Shown here piece after piece: positions 1 through 6,240 of a stretch of 9,642 nucleotides of DNA; positions within the stretch are counted from its first letter, which is position 1; each line of letters begins with the position of its first letter. The translations under genes and the position numbers were made by a program. Source of the DNA: Gammaproteobacteria bacterium (GTDB lineage: Bacteria > Pseudomonadota > Gammaproteobacteria > SZUA-152); the NCBI GenBank assembly GCA_024762755.1, contig JANTGX010000065.1, positions 1 through 9,642 on the forward strand, given 5' to 3'. The notes below the pieces were generated by a model that was not told the origin of the DNA, ran no database searches, and saw only the letters and a program-made list of their open reading frames with translations.

Positions 1-976
1 CGCGGCCGGTCTCCAGCACCAGGGTCGGCCGGCGGCGGCCCTGCGCGGCGCGCTCGTGGGTGGTTTCCAGCAGCAGGTCGCAGATGGCCTCGGCGTACTG
101 CTCGATGCTCGGCACCACCTGCTCCGGCGGCAGATAGATGCCCTGCAGGGAATTCAGCGAGGCGAAGCCGCCACCGATGTCGATGTAGTCGATCTGGCAC
201 TGGGTCTTCTGCTCCACCTCCTGCATGAACCCGGTCATGATGCGCACCTGCTGGCGGTAGGCCTCGGGCTCGAGGACGAAGGTGCCGATGTGGCTGTGCA
301 GGCCGGTGAGCTTGAGCGAGGGGCTGGCGGCAATGCGCCAGGCCACGTCCATGGCCTGCCCCGACTCCACGTTGAAGCCGAAGCGGCTCCAGGGTTCGGT
401 ATAGCCGGTATCGAAGTTGAGGCGGATGGTGACACCCACCTCGCGGCCGGCCTCGCGTGCCACCTCCTCCAGCAGATACAGCTCGTCGAGATGATCGATG
501 TGGATGTGCGCGCCCTCGGCCACCGCCCGCTCGAGGATCTCACGCGGCTTGTGTGGACCGTTGAACAAGATACAGTGACCGGGCACGCCCAGGCTGCGCG
601 CCTTCTCGTATTCGAAGGCCGACACCACCTCGGCGCAGGCGCCCTCCTGATGGAAGGTGTTGCACACCGCGCTCAGGTAGTTGGTCTTGTACGACCAGCC
701 GAACACGACCTGGGGATAACGCGAGGAGAAGGCGCGTTGCAGGCGGCGGGCATTCTCGCGCAGGCGCTTCTCCGAGATCACGAACAGCGGCGAGCCGTGT
801 TCCTCCAGCAATTTGGCGATGGGCACGCCGTCGATGTCCTCACGCCAGGCCTCATGGCGCATGGCGCCAAACTTGTTCAGGGTGCCGCTGCGCAAAGCGG
901 TGATGGTGGGTTTGATCCAGGGTTTCTTGCCGGCGGGGGGCTGTTGTCCGCTGTCCGGGGTCTCGACGTCGTTCAT
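1..976 (-). CDS. Group IV (alanine racemase-fold) PLP-dependent amino-acid decarboxylase with leader-like N-terminal extension, partial
   Basis: Cytoplasmic PLP enzyme of the diaminopimelate/ornithine decarboxylase family; 325 codons are present and the C-terminus lies beyond the left edge. Residues about 60-325 are the PLP-binding barrel. WSYKTN at 94-99 carries the predicted Schiff-base lysine K97, GLHSHIGT at 225-232 carries the His that stacks on PLP, DIGGGFA at 266-272 is the glycine-rich phosphate loop, and LETGR at 321-325 corresponds to the usual EPGR, with Thr for Pro. The substrate-specifying C-terminal domain is missing, so lysine, ornithine, arginine or diaminopimelate cannot be told apart. 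Residues 1-45 are an extra segment, Pro/Gln-rich and then KPWIKPTITALRSGTLNKFG (18-37), not expected in housekeeping LysA. The start at 976 follows AGGA with a 7-base spacer and lies 9 bases after the ATP-grasp stop. The family call is firm; the specific reaction is unknown. Confidence 0.88.
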   Translation of the reverse strand, partial: MNDVETPDSGQQPPAGKKPWIKPTITALRSGTLNKFGAMRHEAWREDIDGVPIAKLLEEHGSPLFVISEKRLRENARRLQRAFSSRYPQVVFGWSYKTNYLSAVCNTFHQEGACAEVVSAFEYEKARSLGVPGHCILFNGPHKPREILERAVAEGAHIHIDHLDELYLLEEVAREAGREVGVTIRLNFDTGYTEPWSRFGFNVESGQAMDVAWRIAASPSLKLTGLHSHIGTFVLEPEAYRQQVRIMTGFMQEVEQKTQCQIDYIDIGGGFASLNSLQGIYLPPEQVVPSIEQYAEAICDLLLETTHERAAQGRRRPTLVLETGR

Positions 977-985
977 GGGGTGTTC

Positions 986-2101
986 CTATTTTTGTTGACT
1001 GTTGTCGGGCGACTGTAGCCGGGTATCCGACGTCGGCGCCGCTGCACCGGTGCGTCGTTCGCCGCGCGTGACGATGGCTTCGAACTCGGCCAGGGGCACG
1101 ATGTTCTCCTGCGCATGACGGATGAACAGGGTACCCGCGCGGCTGTCGGGAAATTCCCCCGGTTCTTCACCCAGGGCCAGGCGCAGCAGGGCCATGGGCA
1201 GATTGCGTCCGACCCCCTTGGAGAGGTAGATCCAGGCCGGGAAGCGCGGGTTGATCTCGATCAGGTTGTAGTTGCCCTGGGTATCGCGCATCACCTCCAC
1301 CTCCAGGGGGCCGCGCCACTGGATGGCCCTGGCCAGGGACTCGCTGGCGCCGAGCAGGGCCTGGTCGTCGATGCTGATGCCGGCCCAGGCCTTGCCCTTG
1401 TCGGTGACCGCCATCTTTTTCATCATCACCGGACCGAGCAGGCTGCCCTTGCCGTCACCCACCGCGGTGAGGTTGTACTCCTCACCCTGGATCAGGCGTT
1501 GCACCAACACCGGGTAGCCCCACTCGGCGGCGATCTTGCGGAAGGCCTCGGCGGCCTCATCGGCGGTGTGGGCGATGCGCGCATCGTAGAACACGCCCTT
1601 CACCACCAGCGGGTAGCTCCAGCCCTCTTCCTGGCACTGATAGAAGAATCCGGCCTGGGTGACGGGCTTGATCTCTGGACACTGGATACCGGCCATCTCG
1701 GCCAGTTCCGGCAGGCGGTCCTTGTTGCGCAGGCGCAACTGCTCGCCATCGGGCAGGAAGGTGCGCAGGCCCATCTCTTCCAGGGCCGGGCGCAGTCGAA
1801 CCATGCCCGGTAGTTCGGCATCCAGGCAGGGGATGAGCACATCCACCCGTTCCTGGGTCTGGATGTGCTGCAACTGGTCCATTAGGGCCTGGTCTCCGGC
1901 CGAGGGGTAGGGCAACAGGTAGGCGGCGTCGCAGTATTCCTCGAGGTACAGACCGGGGTCGAGGGCATCGTAGCTGAGGCCGATGATGCGTCCCTGAAAT
2001 TCGGGGTCCTCGCGCAGGCAGCGAGCCACGGCCAGGCCAGGGCCAGGATTGTCCGGTTTGGCGTTCATGCCGGTGATGGCGACGGTGGCGGTGATGGCCA
2101 T
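986..2101 (-). CDS. ATP-grasp family carboxylate ligase (CarB/biotin carboxylase-like), unknown substrate
   Basis: A 371-residue soluble protein with the ATP-grasp layout. The N-terminal preATP domain starts with a beta strand and the motif GMNAKPDNPGPGL (11-23). LVVKG (165-169) supplies the ATP-binding lysine K168, VLVQRLIQGEEYNL (198-211) is the adenine-pocket strand and loop, LEVEV (266-270) carries metal-binding acids, and IEINPRF (281-287) is the classic Mg2+/phosphate motif with E282, N284 and R286. Enzymes of this fold activate a carboxylate as acyl phosphate and join it to an amine or other nucleophile. The substrate cannot be read from sequence. The last 25 residues are hydrophilic, Thr/Ser/Gln-rich and probably disordered. 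The ATG at 2101 is 2 bases after the stop of the PqqD-like gene, so translation is probably coupled. It could instead be an amino-acid or peptide ligase of small-molecule metabolism unrelated to a RiPP. Confidence 0.88.
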   Translation of the reverse strand: MAITATVAITGMNAKPDNPGPGLAVARCLREDPEFQGRIIGLSYDALDPGLYLEEYCDAAYLLPYPSAGDQALMDQLQHIQTQERVDVLIPCLDAELPGMVRLRPALEEMGLRTFLPDGEQLRLRNKDRLPELAEMAGIQCPEIKPVTQAGFFYQCQEEGWSYPLVVKGVFYDARIAHTADEAAEAFRKIAAEWGYPVLVQRLIQGEEYNLTAVGDGKGSLLGPVMMKKMAVTDKGKAWAGISIDDQALLGASESLARAIQWRGPLEVEVMRDTQGNYNLIEINPRFPAWIYLSKGVGRNLPMALLRLALGEEPGEFPDSRAGTLFIRHAQENIVPLAEFEAIVTRGERRTGAAAPTSDTRLQSPDNSQQK

Positions 2102-2103
2102 GT

Positions 2104-2388
2104 TCAGGCCCCCACGTGTTCACGCAATTGGCCGGCGAACTCCAGCACGTCGCGTTCCATCTCGCGTGGATCACCGTCGTATTCCTCGGCCAGGGCGGTC
2201 AGCAGCTGGTCCAGACGCAGCCCCTTCTGCAGCAGGCGCAAGAGGGTGACGCCGGTCTCGTTGACGGTGAAGTTGTGTCCCGTGCTGGGGTCGAAGACGA
2301 AGCCGCTCTCGCTGACGGCCAGGCGTCGCAGGGTGTCTACCGATGGCAAGGGGTCGGGTTTGGTTTCGGGAATATTCTCGGAGGACAT
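2104..2388 (-). CDS. PqqD-like protein (RiPP recognition element fold)
   Basis: A 94-residue protein of PqqD size. After about 15 disordered Pro/Glu-rich residues it follows the PqqD pattern: a LRRLAV strand, FVFDPSTGHNFTVNETG (two strands and a turn), the helix VTLLRLLQKG, then LDQLLTALAEEYDGDPREMERDVLEFAGQL (helix, acidic turn and long helix). In known systems PqqD-type proteins bind leader peptides and present them to modifying enzymes. Here the partners would be the ATP-grasp enzyme 2 bases downstream and the decarboxylase after it. I chose ATG 2388, which has AGAGG with a 7-base spacer. An in-frame GTG at 2427 would add 13 residues but has no Shine-Dalgarno sequence and lies across a small hairpin. 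The fold assignment is from motif pattern, and the binding partner is inferred. Confidence 0.82.
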   Translation of the reverse strand: MSSENIPETKPDPLPSVDTLRRLAVSESGFVFDPSTGHNFTVNETGVTLLRLLQKGLRLDQLLTALAEEYDGDPREMERDVLEFAGQLREHVGA

Positions 2389-2412
2389 GGCGGGCCTCTG
2401 CGGAAGGGTGAC

Positions 2413-2425
2413 GGGGAAAACCCCC
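2413..2425 (-). other. Small GC hairpin in leader of the PqqD-like gene
   Basis: On the plus strand GGGG (2413-2416), AAAA, CCCCC (2421-2425) form a 4-bp stem with a 4-base loop. On the minus strand this lies in the 5' leader of the pqqD-like transcript, 25 bases before the chosen ATG. It may be only a chance structure. It mainly argues against the GTG at 2427, which it would occlude. Confidence 0.3.
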
Positions 2426-2429
2426 ACGA

Positions 2430-2517
2430 TTTCGGTCGTTAAATCGCATTCAATGATGAAGGCGTTACGCTATCGCATTAACCCTAAGTATGGCCAATAG
2501 AATGTATTTAAACCGCC
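2430..2517 (-). promoter_or_regulatory. AT-rich intergenic stretch, likely promoter region of the PqqD/ATP-grasp/decarboxylase operon
   Basis: The gap between the oleate hydratase stop and the pqqD-like start is clearly more AT-rich than its surroundings (TTTAAATACATTCTATTGG on the minus strand near 2512-2494, GGGTTAATG near 2484-2476). It is the only non-coding space upstream of the three-gene operon, so a promoter is expected here. Candidate elements are weak: TTGGCC (2497-2492) with GATAGC 17 bases on, or GTTAAT (2482-2477) as a lone -10. I cannot name a sigma factor or regulator. Confidence 0.4.
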
Positions 2518-2542
2518 ACCGGCGCGACGAGGTCGGCCCGGT
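2518..2542 (-). terminator. Hairpin just after the oleate hydratase stop, possible terminator
   Basis: A 25-base near-palindrome begins 3 bases after the TGA. On the minus strand, ACCGG pairs with CCGGT, a 2x2 mismatch follows, then CGAC-type pairing closes a 3-base loop (9 bp in all). The sequence after it is GGCGGTTTAAAT, so the T-tract is short and displaced by 5 bases. It may be a weak intrinsic terminator or a 3'-end stabilising hairpin. Confidence 0.45.
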
Positions 2543-2545
2543 CCT

Positions 2546-4141
2546 TCAGTGGCTGAGGGCCCGGGTCGCCGCAATGAGGGCCTTGGGACTGTGCGCCCCC
2601 AGGTAGACCGGGATGGGCTTCTTGCCCGTGTCGAAATGGCCATAGACCGCCATCTGGGCACAGCGGACCGAGTACTCCACGGTGAACACGCAGTCGTCCG
2701 GCGCCTCGGCAAACTGGCCGAGAAAGGCGAAGTTGGTGGCGTATTCCGGGATTACCGCCGGGCGATCGCCGACGGCGCGGGGCATGAACAGGCTGTCGAT
2801 GTAAGGCATGGCGGTGGGGATACAATTGACCTTGCCGGCATCGACGATGGGCCGCATCAGATCCTGCACCTTGAGGTGATACCAGAGCTCTTCGAGGATC
2901 TCCCGGCCGTTGCATTCGGACATCTTCTTGTGCACGTGATTCCCGATGCGGTCGACGTAGAGGCCATAGCCCCAGAAGATCTTGACGTCCTTGGGTTGAT
3001 TAGGGAAGTGGGGTTGGCGGGCAATGACGATGGACATCAGCCAGTTGGAGTCGGTGAGGGTCACCAGGCCCCCGGTCCCGTCGACGTTGCCGGTGAAGTC
3101 CTCCATGTAGTCGTGGAAGGTGCTGTCGTGCAGGGTGACGCTGAAGGAATACCACTTCGACAGCTCGATGTCGTCACAGAAGACCCCCGGATGGCCAAAG
3201 CTCTCGTCCCTTTTGGCGATGCGTTTCCACAGCGGCCAGGCCCCGGAGGCCGCCTCTCCGAGCAGGCGCGGTGGTTTCTCCCAAGTGCCGTTGTCGGTGC
3301 TCTCCGTGATGGAACCCTGGGTGATGAAGATATAGTCGTTGTCGCCGAGCACGATTTCGTCCTCCTCGCCATCCCTCTCGATGCTGATGAGGGTGGCGCT
3401 CTTCTTGTCGGCGGCGAGACTGAAGTCGATATCGGTGACGCGGGTCTGCAAGGCGAATTGCACCCCGCGCTCGCGCAACCAACGCTCGATGGGCAGCACC
3501 ACGGAATGGTATTGGTTGTATTTCGTCCGCATGACGCCTTCGAGGTGGTTCATGCCCGGCAGCAGGTGCATGAAGCGCTTCATGTAGCGCCGCATCTCCG
3601 CCAATGAGCTCCATTTCTGAAAGGCGAACATGGTCGTGAAGAGGTACCAGTACACGGTGGAAAAGAAGGCGTGGGTGAACCATTCCTCGATACGCTTGCC
3701 GTCCAGCGCGGTTTCGGGAAGAAAGAGCAATTCGAGCATCAGGCCCTGATCCTTGAGGCCGACGCCGTAGCTGGAGACGTCCAGCTTCTTGCCATCCTTG
3801 AGCAAACGCGCCTGGGCGTGTGAGACGAAACGCTCGTTGAACTCGAAGGTTTCCTCGGTGATGCTGATGGCCGGGTTTTCCAGCGAGGGGATACGCGACA
3901 GAAGATCCCAGTAGCACTGGTATTTCGCCTCGTGCATGCGTCCGCCACGGATGACGAAGCCGTGTTCGGGATCGCCCGAGCCATCCAACGCGCCGCCGGT
4001 CACTCGAGCCTGTTCGAGCAGGGTGATGTTGGCCGGGCGAAGCCCGGCGTCTTCTATCAGGTAGACGGCGCTGGCGAGGTTGGCGATACCGCTGCCGACC
4101 AGGTAGACCGAGGTCAGTTCGTTGACGTTCTTCGCGGGCAT
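2546..4141 (-). CDS. ohyA: Oleate hydratase (MCRA family, FAD-binding), short-type
   Basis: The family adds water to the cis-9 double bond of oleate and related unsaturated fatty acids, giving 10-hydroxy acids; FAD has a structural role. The protein is 531 residues from the chosen ATG. The N-terminal Rossmann motif is VGSGIANLASA (15-25), a family GxGxxN variant. The signature RGGRMHEAKYQCYWDL spans 65-80. YNQYHSVVLPIERWL is at 208-222 and the C-terminal cofactor/substrate region includes MPYIDSLFMPRAVGDRP (445-461) and TNFAFLGQFAEAPDDCVFTVEYSVR (469-493, shown in full family style). About 530 residues is shorter than the roughly 640-residue dimeric enzymes and like the shorter monomeric Rhodococcus type. 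At the position of the catalytic Glu (E122 of the Elizabethkingia enzyme) there is M69. Sampled stretches have lower GC than gor or prlC. An ATG 5 codons upstream (4156) lacks a ribosome site and overlaps the one used here. Confidence 0.93.
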   Translation of the reverse strand: MPAKNVNELTSVYLVGSGIANLASAVYLIEDAGLRPANITLLEQARVTGGALDGSGDPEHGFVIRGGRMHEAKYQCYWDLLSRIPSLENPAISITEETFEFNERFVSHAQARLLKDGKKLDVSSYGVGLKDQGLMLELLFLPETALDGKRIEEWFTHAFFSTVYWYLFTTMFAFQKWSSLAEMRRYMKRFMHLLPGMNHLEGVMRTKYNQYHSVVLPIERWLRERGVQFALQTRVTDIDFSLAADKKSATLISIERDGEEDEIVLGDNDYIFITQGSITESTDNGTWEKPPRLLGEAASGAWPLWKRIAKRDESFGHPGVFCDDIELSKWYSFSVTLHDSTFHDYMEDFTGNVDGTGGLVTLTDSNWLMSIVIARQPHFPNQPKDVKIFWGYGLYVDRIGNHVHKKMSECNGREILEELWYHLKVQDLMRPIVDAGKVNCIPTAMPYIDSLFMPRAVGDRPAVIPEYATNFAFLGQFAEAPDDCVFTVEYSVRCAQMAVYGHFDTGKKPIPVYLGAHSPKALIAATRALSH

Positions 4142-4148
4142 GTCGACA

Positions 4149-4154
4149 TCCTCC
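4149..4154 (-). promoter_or_regulatory. Strong ribosome binding site that fixes the oleate hydratase start
   Basis: On the minus strand GGAGGA lies 7 bases before the ATG at 4141. The earlier in-frame ATG (4156-4154) overlaps this site and has only CTTTTC before it, so the shorter MPAKNV start is preferred. This is the strongest Shine-Dalgarno sequence I noticed in the window. Confidence 0.8.
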
Positions 4155-4157
4155 ATG

Positions 4158-4188
4158 AAAAGAATTGCCGCCGGCCTGAGGACGGCAA
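4158..4188 (-). terminator. Intrinsic terminator-like hairpin between yrdA and the oleate hydratase gene
   Basis: On the minus strand, TTGCCGTC (4188-4181) pairs with GGCGGCAA (4172-4165), 8 bp including one G-T pair with an 8-base loop, followed at once by TTCTTTTC. The T-rich side shows it works on minus-strand transcripts. It probably ends the srkA-gor-yrdA unit. It sits only about 17 bases before the oleate hydratase start codon, so any message for that gene begun further upstream must read through it. Confidence 0.6.
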
Positions 4189-4202
4189 GGCCGTTGCGGG
4201 CG

Positions 4203-4226
4203 ACCCTGAAGTCATGCAGCCAGGGT
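4203..4226. repeat. Inverted repeat ACCCTG-N12-CAGGGT upstream of the oleate hydratase gene
   Basis: Perfect 6-base arms (4203-4208 and 4221-4226) flank a 12-base spacer in the 163-base gap between yrdA and the oleate hydratase gene. A weak -10-like TACAGT on the minus strand (4238-4233) would place a transcription start next to the repeat. It could be an operator for a dimeric regulator or an RNA hairpin. No known operator is recognised, and the -35 partner (CAGACC) is poor. Confidence 0.4.
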
Positions 4227-4304
4227 TACCCCACTGTAGGCGAATATGGCCGGTCGGTCTGCCGCATCGTCGAGGATGCCCGGCAAGGGGGCGCAGCGCC
4301 GGCG

Positions 4305-4835
4305 CTATTCCGCCTGGTACCGGTCCTTCAGCTCGACGTAGTGCTGGGCCGAATAGCGGATCCAGTCGAGCTCCTCGTCGGAGAGGACGCGCACCTTGCG
4401 TACCGGGCTGCCCAACCACAGGTAGCCGCTGCTCAAGACCTTGCCCGGTGGCACCAGGCTGCCGGCGCCGAGCAGGAGGTCCTGTTCCAGGCTGGCGCCG
4501 TCCATGACGATGGCGCCCATGCCGATGAGGCAGCGGTCGCCGATGCTGCAGCCGTGCAGGATCACCTTGTGGCCCACGGTGACGTCGTCGCCGATGAGTA
4601 GCGGGTGGCCGTCGGGTTCGGCCTCGTGGGGGTGGGTGACGTGCAGCACCGAGCCGTCCTGGATATTGCTGCGCGCGCCGATGCGGATGCGGTTGACGTC
4701 GCCGCGGGCGACGCTCATGGGCCAGAGGGAGGCGTCGGCGGCGAGGTGCACGTCGCCGATGACCAGCGCGCTGTCGTCGACGAAGGCGCCCTCGCCCAGT
4801 TGCGGGGCCACGCCCTGATAGCTGCGTATGCTCAT
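4305..4835 (-). CDS. yrdA: Gamma-class carbonic anhydrase-like hexapeptide-repeat protein (YrdA family)
   Basis: A 176-residue left-handed beta-helix protein. Imperfect hexapeptide repeats run from about residue 20 to 130, for example IGDVHL, IGARSNIQDGSV, IGDDVTVGHKV and IGDRCLIGMGAIV, followed by a C-terminal helix (SDEELDWIRYSAQHYVELK). The expected zinc histidines are present: H65 in VLHVTH, H89 in VGHK and H94 in LHGC, with the second and third five apart as in Cam-type enzymes. Family members form trimers with metal at subunit interfaces; many YrdA proteins have weak or unproven carbonic anhydrase activity, so the reaction is not certain. The ATG at 4835 is 7 bases after the gor stop. 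A longer in-frame reading to 4919 overlaps gor and adds an unlike-family N-terminus, so I reject it. This family is often found beside prlC in gammaproteobacteria, and prlC is nearby here. Confidence 0.92.
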   Translation of the reverse strand: MSIRSYQGVAPQLGEGAFVDDSALVIGDVHLAADASLWPMSVARGDVNRIRIGARSNIQDGSVLHVTHPHEAEPDGHPLLIGDDVTVGHKVILHGCSIGDRCLIGMGAIVMDGASLEQDLLLGAGSLVPPGKVLSSGYLWLGSPVRKVRVLSDEELDWIRYSAQHYVELKDRYQAE

Positions 4836-4842
4836 GTCGGCT

Positions 4843-6192
4843 TCAACGCAGGGTGACCAGCTCTTCCGAGCTGGTGGGGTGAATGGCGACGGTGTCGTCG
4901 AAGTCCTTTTTCGTCGCACCCATCTTTATCGCCACGGCGAAGCCCTGCAGCATCTCGTCGGCGCCCTGGCCGATGATGTGGCAGCCGACGATCTTCTCCT
5001 CCGCGCCCACGCACACCAGTTTCATGGCGGTGCGTTGTTTGTTGGGGCAGAGTGCATGGTACATGGCGGTGAAGCGGGTCTGGTAGACCTTCACCGCCTC
5101 GCCGTGTTGCTCGCGGGCCTCGCCCTCGGTCATGCCGATGGTGGCGATGGGCGGGTGGCTGAACATCACCGTGGGGATGAGATCGTAGTCCAGCTTGCGC
5201 TCCGGCTGGTTGTTGAACAGGCGGTCGGCCAGGCGTCGTCCGGCGGCCACCGCCACCGGTGTGAGCTGGACGCGGCCGGTGACGTCGCCCACGGCATAGA
5301 CGCCGGGCACGTTGGTGTTCTGATAGTCGTCGGTGGGCACGTAGCCGCGTTCGTCGTGGGCGACGCCGGCGGCGTCCAGGTGCAGGGCCTCGACGTTGGG
5401 TTCGCGGCCGATGGCGCAGATAAGGGCGTCGTAGCCCTCCAGTTTGATGCCGCGGGCACAGTGGATGTCGAGACAGCCGTCGGCGCGTTTCTCCACGCCT
5501 TCGACGCTGATGGAGGGCATGATGTTGACCCCGGCATTGACCATCTCCTCCATCAGGCTCTCGCGCAGCATGGCGTCGAAGCTGGAGAGGAAGTGGTCGC
5601 GGCGCAGCAGCATCGACACCTCGCTATCGAGGCCGTTGAGCAGGCCGGCCAGCTCCACCGCGATGTAGCCGGCGCCGATCACCGCCACCCGCTTCGGTTG
5701 TTCCTCGAGGGCGAAGAAGCCGTCGGAGGTGAGCATGTGCTCGACGCCGGGGATGTCCGGCAGCATGGGCTTGCCGCCGGGGGCGATGACGATGTGGTCG
5801 GCGGTGTAGGTCTGGCCGTCCACCTCGATGGTGTGGGCGTCGACGAAGCGGCCGGTGCCGTGCAGGTGGTCGATGTGGGAATCGGCCAGGTAGTTGTCGT
5901 ACCAGTCGCGGATGCCCTGGATGTAGTCCTCGCGTGCGCGCACCAGGGCGCCCCAGTCGAAGGACTTCAGGTCCACGTCGAAGCCGTAGCCGCTGGCGTT
6001 GTGCAGGGTCTCGTTGATGCCGGAGGCGAACCACATGACCTTCTTCGGCACGCAGCCCACGTTGACGCAGGTGCCGCCCAACAGTTTGTTCTCCACCACG
6101 GCGGTCCGCATGCCGTATTCCGCCGCACGCTCGGCCGCCGAGAGGCCGCCGCTGCCGCCACCGATGCTGATGAGGTCGTAGTGTTTGCTCAT
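4843..6192 (-). CDS. gor: Glutathione-disulfide reductase
   Basis: A 449-residue FAD/NAD(P)-linked disulfide reductase that uses NADPH to reduce GSSG to glutathione in the cytoplasm. It has the full family length. The FAD motif GGGSGG is at 11-16 and the redox disulfide C42/C47 is in GGTCVNVGCVPKK. The NADP-binding GAGYIAVE is at 173-180, the second FAD motif VYAVGDV at 298-304 and the dimer-interface catalytic motif HPTSSEE at 438-444, with H438 and E443. GAGYIAVELAGLLNGL and WYDNYL are typical of glutathione reductase rather than of lipoamide dehydrogenase or mercuric reductase. One of the two arginines that normally bind the 2'-phosphate of NADPH is present (R197, in MLLRRD), but the second, in the usual LRSFD, is Ser203 (LSSFD). 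The ATG follows AGAGGA with about 9 bases. It shares an operon with the membrane protein upstream and yrdA downstream. Confidence 0.95.
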   Translation of the reverse strand: MSKHYDLISIGGGSGGLSAAERAAEYGMRTAVVENKLLGGTCVNVGCVPKKVMWFASGINETLHNASGYGFDVDLKSFDWGALVRAREDYIQGIRDWYDNYLADSHIDHLHGTGRFVDAHTIEVDGQTYTADHIVIAPGGKPMLPDIPGVEHMLTSDGFFALEEQPKRVAVIGAGYIAVELAGLLNGLDSEVSMLLRRDHFLSSFDAMLRESLMEEMVNAGVNIMPSISVEGVEKRADGCLDIHCARGIKLEGYDALICAIGREPNVEALHLDAAGVAHDERGYVPTDDYQNTNVPGVYAVGDVTGRVQLTPVAVAAGRRLADRLFNNQPERKLDYDLIPTVMFSHPPIATIGMTEGEAREQHGEAVKVYQTRFTAMYHALCPNKQRTAMKLVCVGAEEKIVGCHIIGQGADEMLQGFAVAIKMGATKKDFDDTVAIHPTSSEELVTLR

Positions 6193-6240
6193 GCTGTGTG
6201 TTCCTCTTGTGTCATTGCGGGGTGGGCGCGGCGACGCCGG

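Noticed and set aside
56..1018. 320-codon plus-strand open frame opposite the decarboxylase
   Set aside because: The minus-strand decarboxylase has PLP motifs across the whole span, while the plus-strand product has no recognisable domain.
2104..2388. PqqD-like protein as a LysW-style amino-group carrier for the ATP-grasp enzyme
   Set aside because: LysW-type carriers are short, acidic, zinc-binding and end in Glu. This protein has no cysteine pairs and ends in HVGA.
2104..2427. GTG start at 2427 for the PqqD-like protein
   Set aside because: It has no Shine-Dalgarno sequence and lies beside a hairpin, while ATG 2388 has AGAGG at good spacing.
4305..4919. Longer 204-residue form of the YrdA-like protein
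   Set aside because: The extra 28 residues overlap the gor coding end and do not resemble the family. The ATG at 4835 gives the normal MSIRxYxG start.
4843..6192. Mercuric reductase or dihydrolipoamide dehydrogenase in place of glutathione reductase
   Set aside because: The GAGYIAVELAG motif, the WYDNY region and the absence of a C-terminal Cys pair or N-terminal metal-binding domain favour glutathione reductase.
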